NCBI RefSeq assembly: GCF_022376445.1
Contig: NW_025955021.1
Coordinates: forward strand, 169,574-233,573
Length of the DNA: 64,000 nt
Direction of reading: 5' to 3'
From: Fomitopsis serialis
Lineage: Eukaryota; Basidiomycota; Agaricomycetes; Polyporales; Fomitopsidaceae
Shown in pieces: positions 11,398-22,662 of this stretch. A program made the position numbers and the translations under genes. The notes under the pieces were generated by a model, which ran no database searches, had not been told where the DNA came from, and was given only the letters and a program-made list of their open reading frames with translations. Position 1 is the first letter of the stretch, and every line of letters begins with the position of its first letter.

Positions 11398-11701
11398 ACG
11401 TGAATTTCGACGCTTGTCCCTCTGATGCGGCTCTCGCAACTAGAATGATGGAGTCCGGGTGGTGTAGCCTCAGTCGAGCAGATTTGACACTGTATAGTGA
11501 GAGGGGTAGCGACTCGTTGAAGGATGATGGGTTTGCGACGAGAAGAGTCAGGACTAAGGCCATTTCGCCCTGCTCTGATACAGGATACCACGAGAGGCGT
11601 GCTATTTTTCACGAGGCTGTCCGCGAACACGTCCACAAACCTGTGAAAGCTGAGCGCTGAGATATTGGAATCAAATTGAAGAGTCGACTCGCGACGCGCC
11701 C

Positions 11702-11749
11702 ACGCGTCGCCATCAAGAACGCGCTGCCACAGTCACGTGCAAAACGCGT
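11702..11749 (+). promoter_or_regulatory. Two ACGCGT (MCB-like) boxes upstream of TOP2
   Basis: ACGCGT occurs at 11702-11707 and 11744-11749, 160 and 118 nt before the TOP2 start. This hexamer is the MluI cell-cycle box bound by MBF-type factors at G1/S genes in ascomycete yeasts (family knowledge). Regulation of TOP2 by it here is inference from position and spacing. Confidence 0.5.
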
Positions 11750-11861
11750 TGAACGCGGACCGCGTCGCGGCGCTCAACTTCGACACGAACAACAACTCCT
11801 CCTACCTGCCTTCTGGCTGACCATCAGCACCTTTCATCCGCGAGCGTTTTTGCTTGCTACG

Positions 11862-14800
11862 ATGAGCTCCTCGGAGGAGAACTTCGACCTCGACAACGTC
11901 TCGGGCTCCGATTCGGAGTTGGACGACTACGCGCCTGCGCCCAAGAAAGCAACCAAGGCCACTGCTAAGACCAAAACCGCGTCGAAACCCGCGAAGGCGC
12001 CCGCAAAGCCGAAGGCCTCTGCTGCAAAGAAGAAGGTTCTCGTCGACAAGGATGACAATGCGGATTCTGACGTTGACATGCTTGACGACGACGCCGACGC
12101 TGGGCCAAGTGCTCCGGCTGCGCCTGCGAAGAAGAAGACGGCCTCTGAGACGTACACAAAGGTCAGGGATGGGTATATGCTCGTGTGAGCGCGTTGCTGA
12201 GGATTTGCTAGCTTTCGCAACTCGAGCATATCTTGAAGAGACCGGATTCTTATATCGGGAGCGTCGAGACATTCACGCAGCCCATGTGGGTTTGGGACTC
12301 GGACAACAAACGTATGGTTCACCGGGAGATCAAGTACGTTCCTGGCTTCTTCAAGATCGTGGATGAGATTCTAGTTAATGCTGCCGACAACAAGGTCAGT
12401 TCGTTGAATCGTCACGACGCATATAAACTCTTAATGGTGCTGCTACTATAGATTAATGACCCTAGCATGGACACTATCAAAGTCACCATCGACCCCGAGA
12501 ACAATGTGATCTCCGTCTACAATAGCGGGCGAGGCATTCCCATCGAGATGCATTCGAAGGAGAAGATTTATATCCCAGAACTCATCTTCGGACACCTCTT
12601 GTCCTCATCCAACTACGACGACGACGAGAAGAAGCTTACCGGTGGTCGTAACGGCTACGGTGCCAAGCTTGCCAACATCTACTCGACCGAGTTCACGGTC
12701 GACACCGCAGACAAGAACTCCTCACAGAAGTACCGCCAAACGTGGACGGATAACATGAGCAAGATGGGCAAGGCCAAGATTACGAAGAATGGACGTGGAG
12801 AGGAGTACACCCGCGTCACCTTCAAACCGGACCTCAAGAGGTTTGGCATGGAACTGATCGACGACGACACAGTCGCGCTACTCAAGAAGCGCGTACACGA
12901 CTTGGCCGGGACATCGAAGGATGTCAAGGTCTTCTTGAACGACGAGAGGATTAAGGTTAAGGGCTTCAAGCAATACGTCGACCTCTATCTCAACTCCGTG
13001 ACGGAACAAGCCGCTGAGGTGTCTGGCGGCGCGGCCCAGGCAAAGCCGACCATGATCTATGAAGCCATCGGTTCTCGCTGGGAAGTCGCGTTCGCAGTCT
13101 CGGACGGCAGCTTCCAGCAGGTCTCCTTCGCGAATTCGATATCTACTATCAAGGGTGGCACGCACGTCAATTACATCGCCGAACAGATAGCGAAGAACCT
13201 GCTCGCATCTATACAGAAGAAGAACAAGGCTGCTGCTGTCAAGCCGGCGCAGATCAAGAACCATATGTGGATCTTCGTCAATGCGCTCATCGAGAATCCG
13301 ACGTTTGACAGTCAGACGAAGGAGACGCTGACCTTGCCCGCGAGCAAGTTTGGCACTAAACCGGCGTTGTCTGAAGAATTCATGAAGAAAGGTATCGCTC
13401 GACCGTGCGCATCATCCCATATGCATTGACATGTCTTGGATGTTAGTTCAGAAGTCTTCGATCGTCGACCATGTTCTCAACTGGGCCAGGTTCAAGGCCG
13501 ATCAACAGATGAAGAAAACCGACGGTAGTCGCCGGAATAGGTGAGCTGATGCGCATATACTCTCACCTTGCAGTTTCTCATCCAACAATATAGGCTGTCT
13601 GGTCTGCCCAAATTGTCCGACGCCAACAACGCAGGCACCAGGAAGGCCTCCGAATGCACGCTGATCCTCACAGAGGGTGACTCCGCCAAGTCGCTCGCAG
13701 TCGCCGGTCTGAGCGTTGTCGGTCGCGACAACTTCGGCGTGTTCCCTCTGCGCGGAAAGCCACTCAATGTCCGCGATGCCAGGCACGAACAGATCATGAA
13801 GAACGAGGAGATACAGAACATCAAGAAGATCCTTGGACTGCAGCACAACAAGGATTACCAGGACACGAATGGCCTGCGCTACGGCCGCCTTATGCTCATG
13901 ACTGATCAGGTACGCTTCCGCTGTCCCGAGGGCAATACATTCTAATCCCCGTCTACAGGATCACGATGGTTCTCATATCAAGGGACTTCTTATCAATTAT
14001 TTCGACCACTTCTACCCTTCGTTGCTGAAGGTGCCGAAGTTCCTCGTGGAGTTCATTACTCCTATCGTTAGGGTGAGCATGGTCCATCGTGCGGTCTCGC
14101 TCATTCACAAGTACTGACGCTCTGTCTAGGTCACGAAGGGCGGTCAGAAGATCAACTTCTACACCATGCCTGAGTACGAACAATGGAAGGAAGACACTCC
14201 GAACCAAGACAAGTGGAAGCACAAGTACTTTAAGGTTTGTATTCCCAGCGCGCAGAACTTCTATGTTGATCTGACACACTGCTGCAGGGTCTGGGGACGA
14301 GCACGGACGCGGACGCGAGAGACTACTTCAAGCAGATGCGCAAGCACATGATACCTTTCGGCACAACGGAAAACGGCGACCGCGAACTCATCGAGCTTGC
14401 GTTCAGCAAGAAGAAGGCAGACGAGCGGAAGGAGTGGCTGCGTCAGTGCAGGGTCAGTCCGCGCTTGTTAATCTGTATGCTTCGTATCATTGACCCTTTT
14501 CGCAGCCCGGAACTTTCCTCGATCACAACCAAGAGGAAATCAAGTACTCTGACTTCATCAACAGGGAACTCATCCTCTTCTCGATGGCCGACAACGTCCG
14601 CTCCATTCCGTCCGTTGTTGATGGACTGAAGCCTGGCCAGAGGAAAGTCGTCTGGTCCTGTTTTAAGCGGAAGCTCAAGGGAGAAATCAAGGTACGAGCA
14701 TTCGGCTGTGATTCATCTCACACAAATTGACATATCGCCTGGCTCAGGTCGCTCAACTCGTCGGCTATGTGTCAGAACACGCGCAATACCATCACGGAGA

Positions 14801-17481
14801 ACAGAGCTTGGTTTCCACCATCGTCAACCTTGCTCAAGACTACGTCGGCAGCAATAACATGAATCTCTTCATGCCGAATGGTCAATTCGGTACTCGCGAC
14901 CAAGGCGGTAAGGACCACGCCTCGGCCCGTTACATCTACACGGAGCTCTCGCCCATCACGCGCATGGTGTTCCACGCCAACGACGATCCCTTGATGAATT
15001 TCCAAGTGGGTGATGACGGCAAGCTCGTCGAGCCGGACTTCTACGTTCCGGTGCTGCCGATGGTCCTTGTCAATGGAGCGGAGGGTATCGGGACCGGTGA
15101 GTTATCCCATCGGAGGTACTTGTGAAGATCTCTGACACGCGAGCAGGTTGGAGTACTTCTATCCCGTCCTACAACCCGGAGGACATCGTCGCCAACATCC
15201 GTCGCCTCATGGATGGAGAGGAGCAAGTACCCATGTTACCGTGGACGCGCGGATTCAACGGCACCATCAAGAAGGTCGCTGACAACAAGTACGACGTAGT
15301 AGGCTGTGTTCAGAAGGTTGACGATACAACGATCGAGATCACTGAGCTTCCCGTGGGGAAGTGGACACAAAACTATAAGGCCGAGCTGGAGACTATGTGT
15401 GGTGAGAAGGGTGATGGTCCAATCAAGGTGCCTCTTACGCTTTGCTTGCATGGACGTTGCTCTGAGATAGTATTGGGTCATAGGATTACAAGGAGTATCA
15501 CAACAACATGAACGTTCACTTCGTCATCACCATGGAGCCGAAGCAGATGGAAAAGGCGGAGGCCCAGGGCCTATACGAGTTCTTCAAGCTTACGGGCAAG
15601 ATCAATACCAGCAACATGATTTGTTTCGACTTCGATGGTCAGATCAGGAAATACAACAGCCCTGAGGAGATCATCGAGGAGTTCTATCCGAAGCGTCTTG
15701 CTTACTATCAGATGCGGAAGGTACTGTCATATTTTATCGCGCAGGCGGCGAGCTGTCTGACCACTATCTAGGATTATATCGCCGCCGAACTGGAGACGGA
15801 GTTTTCGAGGCTCACCAACCAAGCTCGTTTCGTGCAGATGATTGTGAACAAAGAGCTTGTCGTCAACAATCGCAAGAAGGCAGACATCGTCGCTGAACTG
15901 CGGAAGCTTGATTTCCGGCCTTTTGCCAAGGTCTCAAAAGCCAAGAAGGCCGGAGAAACTGAAGAGCTCGTTGAGATCAATGACGAGGGCGACGACGACG
16001 AAGAGGAGGGCAAAGATACAGACTTCGACTACCTCCTTGGTATGGCTATCTGGAGCCTGACGAAGGAGAAGGCAAGTGCAAGTCGTTTTTTGAGGGAGCT
16101 AATATTTAATACGGACGTGTTGTAGATTGCGAAGCTCCTTGCGCAAGCTAAGGAGAAGGAGCAGGAACTACTAGCGTTCCTTGAACTGACTCCGATCGCG
16201 CTGTGGCAGAAGGATCTCGATCGATTCTTGGACGAATGGAAGGTATGTAAAGCAGTCCTCTGTGGCAAACAATTGAGACTAACACAACCGGAAATTGTAG
16301 GGGTCTTGCGAAGATTGGGAGGCCAAGATCATCTCAGCGAATTCCGCCAACAAGAAGGGCAAGCGCAAGCAGGCTACTTTGAAGCAGTTGACGAAGAAGG
16401 CCCATGCTGAGGATGACTCAGAGGATGATTTCAAGCCCGCGAAAGCTGCTGCAAAGGCCAAGAAGCCGGAATCTAAGCCACCTGTTGCGAAGAAACCTCC
16501 GCAAGCTGGACCTTCTGGGTCGAAGCTCGAGGACGACGATCTAGCCGATGTGAAGCCTCCTCCAGCGAAGAGGGGGGCCAAGAAGGCTGTGAAAGATGAA
16601 TCAGAATCCGACTTCGACGTAGGCAAGAGCAAAGCTGCACCGCTCAAGAAAGCCGCAGCTCGCAAGGCTGTCAAGGAGGATGACGATTCAGACTTCGAGA
16701 TGATCGTCGACAAGCGAGGACCTGCAGCCAAGAAGGCTGCGCAGCAGAATGAAGATGACGATTCCGACATTGAGGTTGTCCCTCCTGCTTCTAAGGATAA
16801 AGGCAAGGGTAAAGCTCGCGTTGCCTCCAACCCGAAACGGAAGAGGTCAGTGTTGTGTCTCACTTTCCATTCGCCGGCTAATGCATCGATCCCAGCCCTG
16901 ATGACGAGGTATCTGATGATGATGCGCAAGCTGTACCCCTGAAGAAGAAGAAAGCCGACGTCAGCTTGACCGACTTCTTCGAGAAGGCCCCGGCCAAGAA
17001 GCCCACCGCTCGCAAGCCTTCATCGAGTATTCAGGCAGCAAAGGCTCGAGTTGCTTCTGGTAAGAAGGCCGGGCTTGATGACGAAGAATCTTCGGACGAT
17101 GAGTCCATTGCGCCGTCAGCACCGAAGACGGCGACGCGGAAGCCTTCCTCCAGTAAGCCTGCTGCTGCGAAGAAGGGGGCGAAGCAAGTCGATGATGATG
17201 ACAATATCTCGATGGACGATGACATTCCACCACCGCCACTGCCGTCTAAGACGGTACGCAAAGCCTCCGGAAGCAAACCCACTGCCGTGCCGAAGAAGAA
17301 GGCTGCGTCGAAGGTAGTTGACAGTGACGGCGAGGACGAGCTCGCTATGGAGGTCCAACCACCTGCTCGTACCGAGGCCCCCAGGCGTGCAGCCAGAGGT
17401 GCACCCAAGAGCTATATCGAGATACTGTCGTCCGGGGAAGAGGGTGGTCAGGATGCTTCTGAGTTCGAGGATTTCGATTGA
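11862..17481 (+). CDS. TOP2: DNA topoisomerase II
   Basis: Sixteen exons totalling 4,818 nt encode 1,605 aa with no phase conflict. Order: an acidic/Lys-Ala-rich leader (about 1-100); GHKL ATPase with DEILVNAADNK, NSGRGIP and GGRNGYGAKL; transducer; TOPRIM with LTEGDSAKS (near residue 533) and a DHDGSHIKG acidic pair; then the breakage-reunion domain with KDHASARYIYTEL, where Tyr near 863 is the catalytic residue, followed by NGAEGIGTGWST. The C-terminal 400 residues are a long charged Lys/Asp/Ser tail, usual for eukaryotic Top2 and target of phosphorylation. The enzyme passes one duplex through another in the nucleus. Exons: 11862-12161, 12212-12394, 12452-13391, 13447-13540, 13594-13909, 13959-14072, 14130-14234, 14288-14452, 14506-14691, 14748-15096, 15147-15427, 15484-15720, 15772-16071, 16126-16242, 16301-16845, 16896-17481. 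The intron 16072-16125 has a GC donor. Confidence 0.97.
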
Positions 17482-18119
17482 GGGTCTCCTCTTCGCCGGT
17501 ACAGTCTGTATTAGTGCTTCGCGTGTCATCTCGGACTTCGCATTCCACGATCCTCATACCCACATTGTATCTTACTAATCCCTGCTGTCCTGGTCTCGAC
17601 ATACAGTACCTGTCCCACCCTGATATGTATCATTTTGTACCGCGTAACCAACGTATTCTGGCGCAGCACCATGCAACATCGATAGTATTGCTTCGGTCCC
17701 TCGTAACCCAACGAACTCGCGCGACTGATTCGCGCGTGGTTATCACCTCGAGACAGTGACCTCGTCTAGTCAATCGAGCATGTACGCATTCCTTCGCGCA
17801 AGTACTATGTAGATTCGGAGCGTTTGACTGTCATGTAAGTAGCATGTAGGGCTGCACTCACGTATGGTCTAAGAATCGCAGTTATGAAAACAAGGATGGC
17901 CGGTCACTTACTTGTGACTTTGGGCACAACGCAAGACGGTAGGCCGAGTTGGGTCGCGACGAGGAGCTGATCAGCAAGAAGAGTTCGAGCCTGATCATGA
18001 GAATCACGAGTTCGAGAGCAAGGTGAGGGAAGCGCCGGTGCTTATCTAATCAAATAGTTTGCGCGGTGACTTCAGGAGCGTGTCACGGTTGCGCTCCTGC
18101 CAGTGCTACATCGGCCAGC
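17482..18119. other. Intergenic, TOP2 / mL38
   Basis: 638 nt between two plus-strand genes. No coding motif or RNA gene was recognised; open frames are short and in the shadow of neither gene. Confidence 0.4.
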
Positions 18120-19826
18120 ATGCTAGCCGTCCGCAGACTCCCTCGCGCGTGTGCAAGACTCTCTGGGTCAAGAGGAAACGCGTCGCTGCAGCCGACAGAT
18201 GCTCCTGCCAACTCGGTAACACCGCCGCCTTCACCACCTCGAGCAGCTGCCCCGGCGCCGAAATCCGCACCAGCGCCCTCTCCTTCCAAGGCTGGCTCTG
18301 AGGCGACTGGCACAGAAACTGCTGCGGAAGGAACCAAGCAGAATGGACGGAATTGGCCAACGCACAGGCCGCGCATCTCGTTGGAGCATCCAAGGCAGTG
18401 GAACCGACCTCTAGCGAAGGGTGTGCTTCCAGTGTATGACCTCGCGCTGCAGTACATCGAGGAGGACTCGAAGGCACTGAAGGTGGAGCTCGAGGAAGTG
18501 CGCAAGGCTCTCCAGGCTGCCGAGACCGCTGGCGATGTCCAGCGCGGGCAGGAGTTGTCCGAGAAGGCGAGGATCATCGAGATTCAGAGCGAAGTCAACC
18601 TGCCCGACGTGCGCTGGAAGACTATGAATGGGATGGGTAAGTGCTCCCTATCTTCCTGAAAGAATAGCGCTCATCCTGCTGCAGCGGACATGAGCCAGCT
18701 GAGCTACAGGCACTTGTCGGAGAAGAGGTGGAGGGAAGACGGAGTGTTGGACCTCCTTGTAAGTTCTCAATATTCAGTACTCTTCGGAAGGAGCATCGTC
18801 ATAATATGCTACCATCATGTCCTTCGTGCCTGCAACATTTGCGACCTTCGGGAGGTCAAGTGACCGCTGCAGGCACCTGGGTGCAGCTGTGAGCAGAAGA
18901 GCTAATTTCTGCTTGGTAGATGGAACGTATCCACCAAATGAACGTCGTTCCTGATTTGCTTGCCGACCTGCGCCCTACAATTGACCTCCGTCTCAACTTC
19001 CCGGAGCCGCCGCCAGAGGACACGTACCGCCGGACGCGCGTGAAGCGGCGTTACCAGAAGGTTGAGCCCGGTATATATCTTCTTCCGGAGCAGGTATGGG
19101 TTACTCGCTTGTAGCTGCGCACATGGATACAAACCGCGTATGTTACAGACATGGAGGCCACCTATGCTGTACACGACTGTATGGCATACCGATACACGAC
19201 TCTATACGTTGTTCATGGTTGATCTGGGTATGCATACTCTCCTCTGCTTGTTGCCGGTACTGATCGCGCATTAGACGTCCCCAATGAGGCGACCCAGTCG
19301 TTCCAGGCTTATTTGCACTGGATGCAGTAAGTGGTCTAGTGCACGACTGCATTCATCAAGTTTAGGTTTTTATGTGATCCCCTTCGCAGACCAAACATAC
19401 CTCTCTCTGCGTTCTCTACCTCACCAATCTCGATCCCTCATCCGCACACCCACTACATTCCGCCGCACCCGCAACAGGGCACGCCATATCATCGCTATGC
19501 GGTATTGATGCTGCCTCAGGCATCCCCTACCGAGCCTCTTAAATTGCCCAAGATTTCTGAGGCAGCTCGGCTCGGGTTCAACTTCCGTACCTTCGCGGAA
19601 GAGCATGGGTTTGACGGGAGCAAGGGTGGTGGCGCGCATATGTGGAGAGAAGTCTGGGACGAGACAGTCTCTAAGATATACCGGGATGTCCTCAGTAAGT
19701 CTTACAAGTTGATGATCTTGACAGGCCTCTGACCCACTCCTTGCAGAAACGGATGAGCCCCGGTACAAGAGGCCCGCGAGGATGGACCCGTATGTTGAGG
19801 TCAAGACCGGTAAAAAGTACATCTAA
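18120..19826 (+). CDS. MRPL35: Mitochondrial large ribosomal subunit protein mL38 (yeast MRPL35 type)
   Basis: Seven exons (18120-18636, 18685-18758, 18920-19093, 19149-19227, 19275-19326, 19390-19694, 19747-19826) give 426 aa, in frame throughout. The N-terminus is Arg/Ala-rich with few acidic residues, as expected of a mitochondrial presequence. A basic segment and a helical region (RHLSEKRWREDGVLDLL) precede a PEBP-like fold: TLFMVDLDVPN, YLHWMQPNIP and HRYAVLMLPQ. The protein closes with the mL38-specific FRTFAEEHGFDG and PYVEVKTGKKYI. The PEBP domain is structural in the mitoribosome. A free PEBP protein is unlikely because of the long N-terminal helical extension. Confidence 0.93.
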
Positions 19827-20242
19827 TAGAGTAATACTGGGCTATTGTTGGCTCTGCTGTGCTGGTCCTATACGTAGAGACGCTGTTCCTCTGACAGTGG
19901 CAATCTGAGGCCGTAATGCAGTGTTGAGAGCAGTACGCACATGATGCTACCTGAGTTTCAGCAAGTTTCGGTGACCGCGTTTGGGAGTGCCTGGGCCGAA
20001 CAAGTGCGACGGGCGGCAAGTGCTGCGGCAGGTCTCTGCCAGTGCCAAGTTCGCCATGATCCAGCCCACAGCCTGCATCGGCATCTGCGACGCCAGTGCG
20101 ATGATACATTCCCTCCCCCTTTTTCCGGATACTTGAACCAGCCTGGCAGGAAGCCGTACGAACCCCCCTCATCTCTGCGATCGCTGGCGAAGCTAGAAGC
20201 TCGGTCGTATTATTGACACTGTAGATAGACTTCAACGCGGAG
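19827..20242. other. Intergenic, mL38 / Sel1-repeat gene
   Basis: 416 nt. A 91-codon frame at 19941-20216 lacks any family likeness. I see only the 3' end of mL38 and a probable promoter. Confidence 0.35.
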
Positions 20243-22130
20243 ATGCAGCACCCTCCGTCCGCCCTACACAACTCGTCGCCCCTCGACTCGCTTGCGCGCA
20301 GGACGTCCACGCGGCGAGCGGAGCTGCCCATGTTGACCACGACACCCCCGAGGCCCAGCGATCCTTCCATGCAGGCGCAGTACTCACCGATCCTTCACAC
20401 GCGCTTCCGGACGACCTCCACGGGCACTGCGCTCACCGAGTTCGGCGGCCACGACCGGGATCGCAGCGATGCGCAATCGACCTCTTCGTGGGGCGCACCA
20501 GACGACTCCTTTACTGGGCAAAGACGGGACGACAGGAGCAGGGAAAGAGAGCAGCACTGGCAGGATGGCGCATCACAGTATTCTGCGCCGCAGACATCTT
20601 GGGTGCCCGGTGCACGCGAGACGATGGTCGAGAGTATGTACTCTCAGGCGAGTCGCGACTTGGACGATATCACCGGGCGGTACCGCGATTCCTACCGGGA
20701 GTCTTGGAGGACGGGCGAGACGGCACGTCCGGACTCGTCCTCGATCAACCAACCCGCTGCTGGCCTACCGTCTGTCATCGTCTCCACAGAACCCGATTAT
20801 GCTCGCGGGATGCGTGACGACTGGCCGGCAGCTCCCGTCACGCAGATGCACCCCGGGGGCAGGACGCCCTCTCAAGTGCCGGCCTCAGTCAACTTCTCGC
20901 ACCCCCGTGTCGCCTTCGTAACGGACGATGCCACGGAGAACCGGAAACTAGAGGTCTACAAACGAAACCAGCAGCGGTCTGGTACGGCAGGCGCGACTGC
21001 TGGCCGCTCGCCCCTCTCGCAATACGATAGCTCGGTCGGAGGGAGTCGCCCATCGACAAGCATGAGCTCGCATGCCAGAATGGATTCCGGCGGGAGCGGT
21101 AGCGCGTCCTCACCGAGAGCACAACCTCAGCTCGCCCCGTCGGCCTCGACGCAGATGCAAATGGCGCAGATATCCGGTAGCCAATCCACGCCTTCACTTC
21201 CACTCGCCTCTTCGTCGTCAAGATCGCTGTCCCCCAACAACGCACCCTCCAGACCAGTACGATCGGATTCGCCCGTCAGCCTGTACTCGCATTACTCGTA
21301 TTATCCGCTCGACAGCCCTATTCCGTCGCCCACCACCCCAACCGTGCCGAGCGACTCAGCTTCCACGACGCTTCTCAGCCCTCACTACATCCCTTCGTCA
21401 TCCAGTAAATCGCCACCCACCCCTGCCCCCGATCCTGCGGCCGCCCCATCATCCTCCGCGCCGCGGCCAAACCTGGAGAACCCGACGACGGCGCAGGACT
21501 ACCTGCAGCTAGGCATCGTCCACCACGAGGCGAACCGGTTGACCGAGTCGGCAGCGTGCTTCGAGAAGAGTGCTACGCTGGACGGCGGATGCGGCGTGGG
21601 CATGCTGATGTGGGGACTCGCGCAGCGCCACGGATGGGGCTGCCCGCAGAGCGAGAGCGCGGGTTTCCGCTGGTTGAGGCGCGCTGCGGAGGTGGCGGTG
21701 GAAGACCTTGAGAGAGCTAGGGCGGGGTCGGACTCCGGGGCGGTGAAGAGCGAACTCGTCCTCGCTATATACGAGGTCGGGCAGAGCTTCTTTCGTGGAT
21801 GGGGCGTGGAGAAGGACAAGAAGATGGCAGTTGTGAGTTTGTGTTCTCTCACTGGGAATAGGTGACGACTGGGAGCTGACGTGTGACTGCAGAGTTATTT
21901 TCGAGTTGCAGCACGGCTCGGGGACCCGGACGCCCAGCAAGACCTGGCGTTCTGTCTTGCGAATGGCAAGGGCTGCAAGAAGGATAAGCGAGAGTCGGCG
22001 AAGTGGTATAGAGCAGCGGTAAGTACTACGCCGGCGACCTTAGCGTCCCTGTGCTGAGCGCATCTCACAGGTCGCGCAAGGGGTCAGCGACGTCGGGCTC
22101 GCTTGGATTTACAAGGATAAATATCAATGA
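20243..22130 (+). CDS. Sel1-repeat protein with long disordered N-terminus (Dsf2/Nif1-like)
   Basis: Three exons (20243-21832, 21893-22018, 22071-22130) encode 591 aa. Residues 1 to about 415 are Ser/Pro/Thr-rich and low in hydrophobics, so probably disordered. The C-terminal part holds Sel1/TPR-like repeats: AQDYLQLGIVHHEANR, FEKSATLDGG, YFRVAARLGDPDAQQDL with LANGKGCKKDKRESAKWYR, and a last AQGVSDVGLAWIYKDKYQ. This layout matches fungal Dsf2/Nif1-type proteins (Nif1 binds the Nim1/Cdr1 kinase in fission yeast) and also resembles Skt5/Chs4 regulators of chitin synthase. The repeat class is clear; the specific orthology is a guess. Confidence 0.75.
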
Positions 22131-22662
22131 GGGCTGCTGCAGTGGTTCGGTCTACTAAAGCCTGAACCGCCTGCGACTTCGAGGTATGTGTACTGTCGAT
22201 TGACAGGCTTGCAGTAGCGCTCCGGACCGAACGAAGGACGTTGATCGATGATCCTTACTACTACTTAGTAGCGCTATACTTAGGATACCCGTAACCAGCA
22301 GTCTACGTGCTTACTGTATCATTATTCGGTATTGCTGTAATCCATAGGCTCTGCGCTACAGTCGCATTGGGCGTCGGTCGAGCGTTCGAAGTGCTATATC
22401 AAGTAGACGTCCGTCCTCTCGCTGCCGATTCGTTGGCTAGCGCTTACGCGTCCCCTGTGCCAGCAAATTCAGGCAAGTTCATCCTTGGCTTTCTCGTGTT
22501 TCCGAAGCCTTGCTGATACTTCACGCCTCTTGATGTGCACGGCTTAGAAACGAAGCAGAAAGGTCCGAATGCGAGTATATAACTTCAAGGTAGACAAAAT
22601 ACCCGGCACTGAGCAGTATCAATCATAGGTGGGTCAGCCTCGACTATCGCCGCGAGACTATC
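22131..22662. other. Intergenic, Sel1-repeat gene / pseudokinase gene
   Basis: 532 nt with no conserved motif. It contains the palindromic ACTACTTAGTAG at about 22258, a sequence also seen near 63048; two occurrences are too few to call a repeat family. Confidence 0.3.

Noticed and set aside
11310..11636. 108-codon minus frame near the inverted repeat
   Set aside because: Overlaps a competing 126-codon plus frame and covers the repeat arm; neither has a motif.
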